Both the position numbers and the translations under genes were made by a program. A DNA stretch of 34,925 nt from Chloroflexota bacterium (GTDB lineage: Bacteria; Chloroflexota; Anaerolineae; UBA7937; B3-Chlor): positions 1 through 34,925 of the forward strand of contig JAUVXJ010000025.1 of assembly GCA_030603665.1 (NCBI GenBank), read 5' to 3'. The notes under the pieces were generated by a model. It was not told the origin of the DNA and made no database searches. It was given only the letters and a program-made list of their open reading frames with translations. Below, one piece after another: positions 23,830 through 32,233 of the stretch; position 1 is the first letter of the stretch, and every line of letters begins with the position of its first letter.

Positions 23830-25257
23830 GTGGAGGACACGGGACGACGTCGATGGCGTAGCCTGACCTGGCGGTTGGCGGCGACCTACTCGCTGACCAC
23901 GCTGTTCATCGTCGTCGTCTTGGGCACCGCCGTCCATGTCCTGACGGCCTACTACCTCAACGAGCGACTGGAGGCCGAACTCGGAGCGCAGGCTGACTTC
24001 TACGCTGTATATGCTGCACAGCTGGCTCGTGACGAGAGGGCGCTGGCCGGAGTTGCTCCGACCATAGTCGGATTCTTTGCGCCACAGGCCGACCTCAACG
24101 TGCGGTTCTTTGCTGCCTCCAACGGAGCGCTGCTGGCTACCACCGAGGACATCGGCTCGCAGCCCAGCCGCGCAGCTCTGATGGAGTTGCGGTATCGAAG
24201 CCCCACCGTGTTCACCGCGCCCAGCCTCGACCAGCCGCACCGGCGGTACGCGTCGGCTCCAGTGATGGCCGGAGACCTGGCCATTGGTGTGGTCGAGGTC
24301 TCCAGATCTACTCAGGGCATAGAGGGGTTCCTGGCGACTCTGCGCCAGATCCTGCTGGTGGTGCTCTTGATGGCTGTTGCAGCATCTTTGCTGGTAAGCG
24401 TACTGCTGGCCCGCCAGCTGAGCGGGCCGGTCCTTGACATGGAGGGTGCCACGCGTCGCATCGCTGGCGGAGATCTGGAGGTTCGCGTCAGGCATTATCC
24501 GGCGAACGAGCTGGGGCGACTGGCCGAAAGTATAAACCACATGACCGAGCGTTTGCAGAGCCTGGACGCCGCTCGGATGCGATTCATCAGCGAGGTCTCG
24601 CACGACCTGCGAACTCCGCTGACGGCCATGAAAGGTTTGCTCGTCAACCTGATTGATGAGACGGACCCAGGTGATCGATCATCTCTACAAATCGTTGAGC
24701 GAGAGACAGATAGATTGATTCGACTGGTCAATCAGTTGCTGGATTTCGCACGGTGGCAAGGCGGCGGACTGACGCTGAGCTGTGGCCCCACCGACATTGT
24801 GGAGATGTGCTCCACCGCCGTGAGCCTCAGCCGGCCCGCCGCTGAGCATCGCGGCCTCGAGTTGGAGACCCACATTCCCGCCGCGCTGCCTGTCGTCTCG
24901 GCGGATGGAGATCGCCTACAGCGGGTGCTGCTCAATCTGCTGGACAACGCCCTCAAGTTCACCTCCAAAGGAGGCCGCATCACTCTGATTGTCACTCAGA
25001 GGCAGGAAGCAGTGGAGATCAGCGTGGAGGACACCGGGCGAGGGATGACCGACGAGGAGCTTGAGCAGGCCTTTCAGCCGGACTACAGGGGACCTGGGGG
25101 AGGGACGGGCCTGGGTTTGGGCATCGCGCAGGCGATCGTGGAGGCCCACGGGGGTAGCATAGGCATTGAGAGCAGTCCAGGCCAGGGTACCCGTGTGTGG
25201 TTTACGCTCCCCTGTAACAATCGTTCAACCTCTGATAATGTGCAGGTCACTTCCTGA
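23830..25257 (+). CDS. Membrane sensor histidine kinase
   Basis: This ~475-residue kinase (GTG 23830, six bases after GAGG) has membrane helices at about 17-39 and 173-194 enclosing a ~130-residue extracytoplasmic sensor, a HAMP domain (195-247), a HisKA domain with SEVSHDLRTPL (H258), and an HATPase domain with NLLDNALKF (N373), VEDTGRGM (D401) and GTGLGLGIAQAI. All catalytic elements are present. The signal is unknown. The downstream lipoprotein and ABC exporter suggest envelope or antimicrobial stress, which is an inference from context. Confidence 0.92.
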   Translation: MEDTGRRRWRSLTWRLAATYSLTTLFIVVVLGTAVHVLTAYYLNERLEAELGAQADFYAVYAAQLARDERALAGVAPTIVGFFAPQADLNVRFFAASNGALLATTEDIGSQPSRAALMELRYRSPTVFTAPSLDQPHRRYASAPVMAGDLAIGVVEVSRSTQGIEGFLATLRQILLVVLLMAVAASLLVSVLLARQLSGPVLDMEGATRRIAGGDLEVRVRHYPANELGRLAESINHMTERLQSLDAARMRFISEVSHDLRTPLTAMKGLLVNLIDETDPGDRSSLQIVERETDRLIRLVNQLLDFARWQGGGLTLSCGPTDIVEMCSTAVSLSRPAAEHRGLELETHIPAALPVVSADGDRLQRVLLNLLDNALKFTSKGGRITLIVTQRQEAVEISVEDTGRGMTDEELEQAFQPDYRGPGGGTGLGLGIAQAIVEAHGGSIGIESSPGQGTRVWFTLPCNNRSTSDNVQVTS

Positions 25258-25363
25258 CAACATCCTCCCGCTATACTGGAGTTGTCACTGAGTGCGGGGG
25301 TGGTTGAAGGCGGTGGCCGGAAGACCCTTTGCGGCGGCGAGTGACGGAAAGGAGTGACAGACG

Positions 25364-26425
25364 ATGAGCAAGCGGTGGCTAGTCGTATTGGGCGTCTTGG
25401 CGACACTCTCCTTGCTTTTGGGCGCGTGCCAGAGCCAACCGAGCGTCGAGGAGATCGTGGCCAGGATGAAGGAGGTGGAGGCCAGCACGGAAGATGCTCA
25501 CGGAGTGGTGGAGTTCAGCATCCGCGACGTAGGTATGGATCAGGACATGGTGGTCGAGGTCTGGGAGAAGCAGCCCAACAAGGCAAGGGTGCAGTTGCTT
25601 GAGTCCAGCAGTGCGGAGTTCGAGGGAGCCGTTCTGGTCTCTGATGGACAGCAGATGTGGGTCCACTTCCCACAGGAGAACAAAGTGGTGGTGGAGGAAA
25701 TCGGGCCTGACGAGCCGGCCGGACCTCGCCAGTTGATGAGCATGATGGACGAGGTCATCCAGCACGTCGTGGATACCAGTGAGGTGAGACTGGCCGGTGA
25801 AGAAGAAGTGGCCGGTGTGGCAACATACAAGCTGGAATTCACCGCCAAAGAAGGAGACGGCACGCTCCTTCCAGCGGGGAGCACAGCCACTTTGTGGGTG
25901 GATCAGGAGCGTTGGGTCGTCTTGCAGGCCCACTTCCTCGGCCAACCTGTTGGCGAGGGATGGATGCGTGTGCGATCCTTCGAGGTGAATACGGGACTGG
26001 CTGATGACCTCTTTGTGTTTGAGGTTCCCGAGGGCGCGGAGGTGGAGACCTCTGAGAGCAGGCATCCGGTGCCACTCACTCTGGACGAGGCGAAGGCTGA
26101 GGCGGAGTCCTTGCTGGTCCCGACCTACGTACCGGACGGAGTCACTCTGGTCAGTGTCTTCAAAGTAGACGATGCTTACGTCCTGTACTATGATCACCAG
26201 GTGGGCAGTTCGTTCACGGTAGTGCAGGGGCCATCGCTGCCTTCGGACGAGATACCTCTGGGTCAAACGTCAGAGGTGACGGTGCGCGGTCAGGAGGCCA
26301 CCCTGATAAGCGACCATGCGTCCGGAAACAGCTTTCTGACCTGGGCCGAGGATGGGATGGCGATTCTCATCGCGGGCCAAATCACAGCCGACGAGATTGT
26401 GAGCGTCGCCGAGTCGCTGCAATAG
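25364..26425 (+). CDS. LolA-like lipoprotein with C-terminal DUF4367-type domain
   Basis: This 353-residue lipoprotein has the signal peptide MSKRWLVVLGVLATLSLLLGAC with its lipobox LGAC (C22). Residues 25-225 resemble the LolA/sporulation-lipoprotein beta fold (VEFSIRDVGMDQDMVVEVWE, SDGQQMWVHFP, TLWVDQERWVVL). Residues about 230-353 resemble DUF4367 (VPTYVPDGV, GNSFLTWAEDGMAILIAG). In related gene sets such proteins act in the envelope, with unknown clients. AAGGAG lies ~11 bases before ATG 25364. It stands between the two-component system and a MacB-type exporter, all on one strand. Confidence 0.75.
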   Translation: MSKRWLVVLGVLATLSLLLGACQSQPSVEEIVARMKEVEASTEDAHGVVEFSIRDVGMDQDMVVEVWEKQPNKARVQLLESSSAEFEGAVLVSDGQQMWVHFPQENKVVVEEIGPDEPAGPRQLMSMMDEVIQHVVDTSEVRLAGEEEVAGVATYKLEFTAKEGDGTLLPAGSTATLWVDQERWVVLQAHFLGQPVGEGWMRVRSFEVNTGLADDLFVFEVPEGAEVETSESRHPVPLTLDEAKAEAESLLVPTYVPDGVTLVSVFKVDDAYVLYYDHQVGSSFTVVQGPSLPSDEIPLGQTSEVTVRGQEATLISDHASGNSFLTWAEDGMAILIAGQITADEIVSVAESLQ

Positions 26426-26516
26426 TCTGACAGGGCACAGGCGGGTGAACGCCGGACACAGGGACTGGATTGGCCGGCGTTCGCCTGCTGTCCTGCTTGG
26501 CCAACGGAGAGAACAG

Positions 26517-27191
26517 ATGGATGTCGTGGTGCGAGCGGTGGATCTTGCCCGTCGTTTCAAGATGGGCAATGCCTTTGTTGACGCGCTACGCGGCGTAGAC
26601 CTGAGCATCGAGCGTGGGGAGTTTGTGGCTCTGGTGGGACCGTCAGGGTCCGGCAAGTCCACAGTGCTGAACCTGATTGGGGGGCTGGATCGACCCACCG
26701 GTGGAGAGGTGTGGATCGATGGTGTGGAACTGGGCGCCACCGATGAGCGGACCCTGACCCGTCATCGCCGTGAGCACGTAGGCTTCGTTTTCCAGACGTT
26801 CAACCTCCTGCCTCGCTTGACGGCTGTGGAGAACGTGGCTTTGCCCCTCATGTTCAGCGGTGTGCCTCGGAGGGAGAGACTGGACAGAGCACGCACCCTG
26901 CTGGAGAACGTGGGTCTGGGCCAGAGGTTGACCCACCGGCCAGGACAGCTCAGCGGTGGGGAACAGCAGAGGGTGGCCATCGCCCGCGCATTGGTGGGAC
27001 ATCCGGCTCTTCTGCTTGCTGATGAGCCGACAGGAAACCTAGACACCACTACGGGTGCGGAGATCATGGCTCTGCTCAAGAATCTCAACCAGGAGAGGCA
27101 GCTCACTGTGCTCGTAGTCACCCATGACCCCGAGGTGGCTTCCTTTGCCGACCGTATCGTGACTCTGCGCGACGGGAGGGTGCAGACTTGA
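26517..27191 (+). CDS. ABC transporter ATP-binding protein, MacB/LolD type
   Basis: This 224-residue ATPase is complete: Walker A GPSGSGKST (41-49), Q93 in VFQTFNLLP, signature LSGGEQQRVAIARAL (145-159), Walker B LLLADEPTGNLD (165-176) and H203 in VVTHDPE. The spacing and the FNLLP...TAVENV pattern are those of the MacB/LolD/FtsE group that work with four-helix permeases by mechanotransmission. ATG 26517 follows GGAGAG by five bases; an earlier in-frame start at 26445 would only add a non-homologous tail. It overlaps the permease gene by four bases. Confidence 0.93.
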   Translation: MDVVVRAVDLARRFKMGNAFVDALRGVDLSIERGEFVALVGPSGSGKSTVLNLIGGLDRPTGGEVWIDGVELGATDERTLTRHRREHVGFVFQTFNLLPRLTAVENVALPLMFSGVPRRERLDRARTLLENVGLGQRLTHRPGQLSGGEQQRVAIARALVGHPALLLADEPTGNLDTTTGAEIMALLKNLNQERQLTVLVVTHDPEVASFADRIVTLRDGRVQT

Positions 27192-28459
27192 CCAGGGGCG
27201 ATCTGTTGAGAACCTCGTTCGGGAATCTGGGCCGCCATCCCGTGCGCACCGTGCTCAGTGCCGTTGGGGTGACCGTGGGCATTCTGACCATCGTGACTAT
27301 GGTATCGCTGGGCGTTGGCGTGCAGAAGGAGATACTGCAGCAGTTCCAAGGTGCGGGCCTGGAGACGATAAGCGTGCGACCGGTGACCGAGGAGCGCTCC
27401 GCCTACACAGCGTTCGCGGAGCCGAAGCGGACAGTGCTCATCACACCGGAGCTGGTAGAGGAGATGCAGGCCAGGGAGGATGTGGTCGAGGTACTCCCCA
27501 GGGTGTACGTGCCTTGGGGGGCCACGGTCTACCTGCAGGCGGGCGACAGGGAATTGAATGTCAGGGTCTACGTGGGCGATTCCACGTGGGGTCTCAACGA
27601 TCCCTTCACAGAGTTCCCGCGATTGGAGTCAGGGCGGGAACTGGTGCAAGATTCTCCGGGCGAGGTGATCCTCAGCAAGGATGCTTTGGAGGCCCTGGGA
27701 TACGACGAGCAGTCTGACTGGGAGGATGTCATCGGGCAGGAGGTACATCTGCTGCTCAAAGCCCCACGCGGGGACATGGCGAGTTTTCCTCTCGTCGTAG
27801 CGGGCGTGCGGGACACCACCTATTGGGGAGCGAACATCGGAGTCACCGACGCATTGGCGCTGAAATCATGGTGGTACAACGATCCCGACATCCTCGAGCA
27901 CGAGGGATACGATATGCTGAGGATCAAGGCCGCCTCCATCAACGATGCTGCTCAGATAGTGGGGGAGCTCCAAGAGCAGGGCTTCGAGGTGGAATCCTTG
28001 AGGTTGCTGCTGGACAACATCAACAGGGCCATGGTGGTTCTGCAAACGATGCTCGGCTCCATTGGCGCCCTGGCTTTGCTGGTGGCCTCCATAGGCATCG
28101 CCAACACCATGATCATGGTGGTGTATGAGCGCACGCGAGAGATCGGTATTCTCAAAGCCATTGGCGCATCGCCTGGAGACATCCGCGTGCTGTTCGTCGC
28201 TGAGTCGGCGCTCATAGGCCTGGCGGGTGGTGTCGCGGGCACCATCTTGGGCTGGCTGCTGGGATTGGGCCTCAACAGGCTCATCCTCGCCATTCTGCGC
28301 TGGCAGGAGGCCCCCGTTCGCGGCACATTCTTCGTAGTGACAGGATGGCTGGTACTCCTGGCTCTGGCCTTCGCCACGGTGGTAGGCTTGCTCTCGGGGT
28401 TGTATCCCGCCGCACGGGCCGCACGGTTGGACCCCATAGAGGCCCTGAGGTACGAGTAG
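27188..28459 (+). CDS. ABC transporter permease, MacB/FtsX family
   Basis: This 423-residue permease has a helix at about 21-44, a large extracytoplasmic MacB-PCD domain (45-280), and three further helices (288-312, 335-368, 382-404) in an FtsX domain with ERTREIGILKAIGAS and the closing PAARAARLDPIEALRYE. The start is TTG 27188, overlapping the ATPase stop as TTGA and preceded by GGGAGGG, so the two subunits are translationally coupled. The substrate is unknown. In monoderms such pairs often export peptides or protect against them. Confidence 0.9.
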   Translation: MTRGDLLRTSFGNLGRHPVRTVLSAVGVTVGILTIVTMVSLGVGVQKEILQQFQGAGLETISVRPVTEERSAYTAFAEPKRTVLITPELVEEMQAREDVVEVLPRVYVPWGATVYLQAGDRELNVRVYVGDSTWGLNDPFTEFPRLESGRELVQDSPGEVILSKDALEALGYDEQSDWEDVIGQEVHLLLKAPRGDMASFPLVVAGVRDTTYWGANIGVTDALALKSWWYNDPDILEHEGYDMLRIKAASINDAAQIVGELQEQGFEVESLRLLLDNINRAMVVLQTMLGSIGALALLVASIGIANTMIMVVYERTREIGILKAIGASPGDIRVLFVAESALIGLAGGVAGTILGWLLGLGLNRLILAILRWQEAPVRGTFFVVTGWLVLLALAFATVVGLLSGLYPAARAARLDPIEALRYE

Positions 28460-28495
28460 CAGTACTGCCGCTCCTCGCCACTTCCCTCCCCGTTC

Positions 28496-28525
28496 TTGAC
28501 GCATCCCGTTGCCGTATGCTAGAAT
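28496..28525 (+). promoter_or_regulatory. Promoter of the membrane TPR gene
   Basis: TTGACG (28496-28501), 18-bp spacer, TAGAAT (28520-28525) with an upstream TGC (extended -10). The start is near 28532, 39 nt before the ATG. Confidence 0.7.
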
Positions 28526-28570
28526 CTCACCACCCAACTCGTAGCGGTAGATTCCCCAGTAAGGTGAACC

Positions 28571-29710
28571 ATGGATGCACAGTTGGCTGGGACAACCACG
28601 CAGTGGATTTCGGTCCTCATCTCCTTCTCCGCGGGTCTCGCCCTTCTCTCGTACGGCATGTATATACGACTCGGCTATTCGAAGAAGTTCTTCCTCAAAG
28701 AGGGGAAGGGATTGACGGGTCCGGCTGTCTATCACGCTCTGCCCCTTGCCGGAGTGGTGCTATGTGTAATGGGATTGGTGGGCTTGGTCAGCGACCTGGA
28801 TACCCGCCAGAAGCTGCTCATCTACCTCGCCGCGCCCTCGTTGCTTGCCGCTGTGGCCATCGGCGTCAGCCAACCTTCGTGGCTCAAGCCGAAGTGGATG
28901 AGACAACTGCAGGCTAACCACCCAGATGTCTACCCCTTCCTGCGGGACGTGGCGCGCGAGGACGTCGGGGACGACCCCGAGAGGGTGCGAGATTGGGCAG
29001 AGACCATGGATAGCTCGCAGGGACAAGACGAATGGGTGGCCAGGGTACGAAAGCGGAGGGGTTGGCCCCGGAGGGAACTCCACACTCCTGAGCAACCATC
29101 TGTCAAGGTGCCGCGCCGTTTTCGGGGAGATATCGCGCGGGTGCAAGAACTCCCGCCCAGCAGCAGGGGCCTCGAGCACCAGATAGAGATCTATGAAGAG
29201 ATCCTCTCTCAGCTGAAGTGGGAGGAGGAGCCGGGTTTCTGGGCCACGGTCCAGAACAAGCTGGGTATCGCCTACGCTGCTCGGCGGCGCGGCAATCGGG
29301 CTGAGAACCTGGATAAGGCCATCGCTGCCTACGAAGCCGCGCTGGAAGTCACGGAGAAGCGCGAGCTGCTGCTGGACTGGGCCATGGTCCAGAATAACCT
29401 TGGTACGGCGTACCGCAGGCGCGTCCGAGGTGACAAGGCAGACAACGCGGAAAAGGCCATCGCGGCCTATAGGTCCGCCCTGGAGGTATTGAACAAGGAT
29501 CAGTACCCGTCGTATTGGGCGGGTACTCAAAGCAGTCTCGGATTCGCCTATATCAAGCGTGACCCGGGTGACCGCAAAGACAACCTTGACGAAGCCATCG
29601 CCGCCTATCGTTGTGCACTAGAGGTGTACACTGAGGAAGCGTTCCCCGAAGAGCGTGCCAGGGTGCAGAAGCGGCTGGAGGAGGCCGTCCGGGAACAGAG
29701 CAGTCTGTGA
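28571..29710 (+). CDS. Membrane-anchored TPR protein
   Basis: This 379-residue protein has three membrane helices (about 12-33, 55-74, 82-100), a charged linker (105-200), then at least three TPR-type repeats of ~45 residues (205-375) with recurring NxLGxAYxxRxxGxxxxNxxxAIAAYxxALEV. This long repeat form is common in Chloroflexota and cyanobacteria, often attached to CHAT or NB-ARC domains. Here it stands alone on a membrane anchor, so a scaffold role is likely. AAGGTG precedes ATG 28571. It has its own promoter and is not part of the ABC operon. Confidence 0.8.
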   Translation: MDAQLAGTTTQWISVLISFSAGLALLSYGMYIRLGYSKKFFLKEGKGLTGPAVYHALPLAGVVLCVMGLVGLVSDLDTRQKLLIYLAAPSLLAAVAIGVSQPSWLKPKWMRQLQANHPDVYPFLRDVAREDVGDDPERVRDWAETMDSSQGQDEWVARVRKRRGWPRRELHTPEQPSVKVPRRFRGDIARVQELPPSSRGLEHQIEIYEEILSQLKWEEEPGFWATVQNKLGIAYAARRRGNRAENLDKAIAAYEAALEVTEKRELLLDWAMVQNNLGTAYRRRVRGDKADNAEKAIAAYRSALEVLNKDQYPSYWAGTQSSLGFAYIKRDPGDRKDNLDEAIAAYRCALEVYTEEAFPEERARVQKRLEEAVREQSSL

Positions 29711-29801
29711 ACCGGCTACGGACGATCGTCCTTGGCCTGGCGGAGATCTGAACCGCGTAGCAGTCTGATCCAAGCAGCCCCGTGAGACGAAGAGGAGTCA
29801 C

Positions 29802-31082
29802 ATGACGGAGTTCGACTTCGAGTTCGGTCCAGATTTCGCGAAGCGGTTGGATGGACAGGACGAACTGGCCTCGTTTCGGGAGGAGTTCCTTTTCCCCGAG
29901 CCCGACATGATTTATCTGGATGGCAACTCGCTGGGGCGGCTGCCACGCCGGACCGTGGACCGCATGAGGATTGCAGTGGAAGAGGAGTGGGGGCGTGACC
30001 TCATCCGTGGCTGGAACGCCGGCTGGTGGGATTCGCCCTTGAGGGTTGGGGAGAAGATCGGTCAATTGCTTGGCGCAGGCCCAGGGCAGGTCGTGGTCAG
30101 CGATACCACCTCCATCAACCTCTTCAAGCTGGTCATGGCAGCGCTGGAGATGCGGCCCGGACGAGACCGCATCGTCAGCGATGTACTGAACTTCCCGTCT
30201 GATCTCTACATTCTCCAGGGGTGCGTACGGCTTCTGGGTGACTCTCACCAGATTCATCTTGTGCCCTCGGAGGACGGCATCGCCGTGGATCAGCGTACTC
30301 TATTCGATGCTCTGGACGAGCGTACCGCGCTGGTTACCCTTTCCCACGTTGTGTTCAAGAGTGGCTTCCTGTACGCCGCCAAGGCGGTGACGGAGAGAGC
30401 TCACGAAGCGGGGGCCCTGGTGCTGTGGGATCTGGGTCACTCCGCGGGGGCGGTCCCTGTGGAACTGGATGACTGGGGCGTGGATTTCGCTGTCGGCTGC
30501 ACCTACAAGTACCTCAACGGAGGTCCCGGCTCCCCGGCCTACCTGTATGTGCGTCAGGACCTGCAAGACGAGGCGCTATCTCCCATATGGGGCTGGTTTG
30601 GGCAGCAGTCTCCGTTCGACTTCGACCTCGAGTACCAGCCCACGGACGGGATCAAGCGTTTCCTGGTGAGCAGCACGCCTATCCTCTCCACTCTGCCCAT
30701 GGAATCGGCCCTGGACATCGTGCTGGAGGCGGGCATCGAGCGCATCCGGGAGAAATCGGTGCTCTTGACGTCGTACCTGGTCTTCCTGATAGAGACCATG
30801 CTCGTGCCTCTGGGGTTCTCTCTGGGATCGCCGAAGGATCCAGCGCAGCGCGGTTCCCACGTCTCCATCAGGCACCCGGAAGGGTATCGAATCAACCGGG
30901 TGCTGATAGAGGAGATGGGCGTGCTTCCAGATTTCCGTGAGCCGGACAACATAAGGCTCGGACTGGCTCCCCTCTATACCTCCTTCAGCGATGTGTGGGA
31001 GGCGGTGAACCGCATCAAGCGGGCGGTGGAGGAACACCGCTACCTTCGGTATTTTCCTGGCAAGCGGCTGACGGTTACCTGA
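29802..31082 (+). CDS. kynU: Kynureninase
   Basis: This 426-residue PLP enzyme cleaves kynurenine to anthranilate and alanine. Family signatures are MIYLDGNSLGRLP (36-48), FPSDLYILQG (131-140), LWDLGHSAGAVP (208-219, with PLP-contacting D210) and the PLP lysine in CTYKYLNGGPGSPA (K236). ATG 29802 is preceded by GAGGAG at five bases. No tryptophan dioxygenase or formamidase gene is adjacent, so the pathway is not clustered here. It is the last gene before the low-GC accessory region. Confidence 0.92.
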   Translation: MTEFDFEFGPDFAKRLDGQDELASFREEFLFPEPDMIYLDGNSLGRLPRRTVDRMRIAVEEEWGRDLIRGWNAGWWDSPLRVGEKIGQLLGAGPGQVVVSDTTSINLFKLVMAALEMRPGRDRIVSDVLNFPSDLYILQGCVRLLGDSHQIHLVPSEDGIAVDQRTLFDALDERTALVTLSHVVFKSGFLYAAKAVTERAHEAGALVLWDLGHSAGAVPVELDDWGVDFAVGCTYKYLNGGPGSPAYLYVRQDLQDEALSPIWGWFGQQSPFDFDLEYQPTDGIKRFLVSSTPILSTLPMESALDIVLEAGIERIREKSVLLTSYLVFLIETMLVPLGFSLGSPKDPAQRGSHVSIRHPEGYRINRVLIEEMGVLPDFREPDNIRLGLAPLYTSFSDVWEAVNRIKRAVEEHRYLRYFPGKRLTVT

Positions 31083-31103
31083 GATCAACCGCGGCACAGC
31101 GGT

Positions 31104-31131
31104 GAGTTCAGATTTTCTTCTCGCTGAACTC
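31104..31131 (+). terminator. Hairpin after kynU, weak terminator candidate
   Basis: GAGTTCAG (31104-31111) and CTGAACTC (31124-31131) form a perfect 8-bp stem with a 12-nt loop, starting 22 nt after the kynU stop. No U-run follows, so it may be a processing or Rho-type signal instead. Confidence 0.35.
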
Positions 31132-31200
31132 CGTGCTACGGAACAATGCCGGCGCAGTTGATCTAGCAGCTTCTTGGGTCCTTGTGTCATGGGGGTGTCG

Positions 31201-31359
31201 GCAAACCTGGACCTCTTGCTCAACGAGCGGAGCTGTCAAACAATGCTGAGATGGCTGGCGCGGAAGCCGTGATTCCCGGCGATGGCAACATGATTCATCC
31301 CGATGGTTCCGCAAAAAGACCCCGTGGGGGGCATTATCCAGAACAGTTCTGTAAAGGTA
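31201..31359 (+). repeat. 159-bp repeat, copy 1
   Basis: It aligns without gaps to 31992-32150; I count 17 differences in 159 bases (~89% identity). Weaker similarity extends ~35 bases to the left. The two copies are direct repeats flanking the small lipoprotein gene. The right half reads in the plus frame as AEAVIPGDG, MIHPDGSAKRP, GGHY in both copies. Confidence 0.9.
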
Positions 31360-31400
31360 CCTGGTGGGCGGCCCGTTTATCGCAAAGGGATGTTCAAAAG

Positions 31401-31832
31401 ATGTACCGATGCCTAACCCTTCTAACATTGATAATCTTGGCGTTGGCTGCTTGTGGTGGTACTCCACACGATACACCCGCACCAGCTATCCCTATAGCCA
31501 CACGCGCCGCACAGCCAATCCAGACATCTACACCAACTCCGGTCGGTACGTGGGAGATGGTTATCGAGGGTATGATTTACGACCTTTCAACGGGCAAACC
31601 AATCTCTGGAGCATCGATTAGCTATGTTGTTGTTCACTCATTCTTCCCTGAAATTCAAGAAGGCCGGCCTAATACGACCATTTCTGACGAGAATGGGAAG
31701 TTCAGCCTTCCGATGATTGTTCATGACACGGATAATATTAGGATAGTAGTGGAGGCACCAGGACTTAGAACTTATGAAGAAAAGCTAAACCTGTTTGGTG
31801 ATAGAAGTCTTAATATTGGGCTGACGTCATGA
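31401..31832 (+). CDS. Small lipoprotein with carboxypeptidase-regulatory-like (Ig-type) domain
   Basis: This 143-residue protein has signal peptide residues 1-18 and a clear lipobox LAAC (MYRCLTLLTLIILALAAC). A Pro/Thr-rich spacer follows (20-47) and then one beta-sandwich domain (50-140) of the carboxypeptidase-regulatory type: GMIYDLSTGKPISGASISY, TTISDENGKFSLP, VEAPGLRTYEEKL. Such domains are usually stalk or adhesion modules, and no enzyme part is present. ATG 31401 has a poor ribosome-binding site (AAAGGG eleven bases away). Base composition is lower in GC than kynU to the left, and it is enclosed by the 159-bp repeats. Confidence 0.65.
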   Translation: MYRCLTLLTLIILALAACGGTPHDTPAPAIPIATRAAQPIQTSTPTPVGTWEMVIEGMIYDLSTGKPISGASISYVVVHSFFPEIQEGRPNTTISDENGKFSLPMIVHDTDNIRIVVEAPGLRTYEEKLNLFGDRSLNIGLTS

Positions 31833-31991
31833 GTGGCAGACCAATTAGTCCACCATAGCAATTGCGGGAGTCTGGTTCTTACCGGCTACAAGGAGGCCGC
31901 CCAACACCGGCTGCATCTGCCCGGGCATATCGCCAAGGGACTGGTGATCCTGACAACTAGCTTCTGGACGTTCTGGGGTGTGGTGGCGTCC

Positions 31992-32150
31992 GGAAACCTG
32001 GACCTCTTGCTCAACGAACGGAGCTGTTATGCAATGCTGAGACGGCTGACGCGGAAGCCGTGATTCCCGGCGATGGCAAAATGATTCATCCCGACGGTTC
32101 TGCAAAGAGGCCCAGTGGGGGGCATTATGCAGAATAGTTCTGTAGAAGTA
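31992..32150 (+). repeat. 159-bp repeat, copy 2
   Basis: This is the partner of 31201-31359. In the shared plus frame a CAG of copy 1 is TAG here. Several of the other differences fall in third codon positions of that frame. It ends two bases before the 12-bp cassette-boundary motif at 32152. Confidence 0.9.
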
Positions 32151-32151
32151 T

Positions 32152-32163
32152 ACGTTATCCGCC
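32152..32163 (+). repeat. Left boundary motif of the methyltransferase cassette
   Basis: ACGTTATCCGCC here matches ACGTTATGCGGC at 33130-33141 in 10 of 12 bases. The two lie as direct repeats on either side of the AT-rich methyltransferase gene. A degenerate third form (ACATTTAGCCGC) is at 34164-34175. Confidence 0.6.
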
Positions 32164-32233
32164 TTGAAGACAACTCCATAGGGCCAGTCGCGCACCTGCA
32201 GGATCTCCAAGAAATGAATGGACAGAGGATTGA

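Noticed and set aside
31182..31400. Upstream extension of the small lipoprotein gene through the repeat
   Set aside because: The signal peptide with lipobox begins at ATG 31401; an extension would bury it inside the protein.
31899..32032. Possible long attC site with GCCCAAC (31899) and GTTATGC (32026)
   Set aside because: The inner arms do not pair, and the second box lies inside the 159-bp repeat, whose other copy reads GTCAAAC at the same place.
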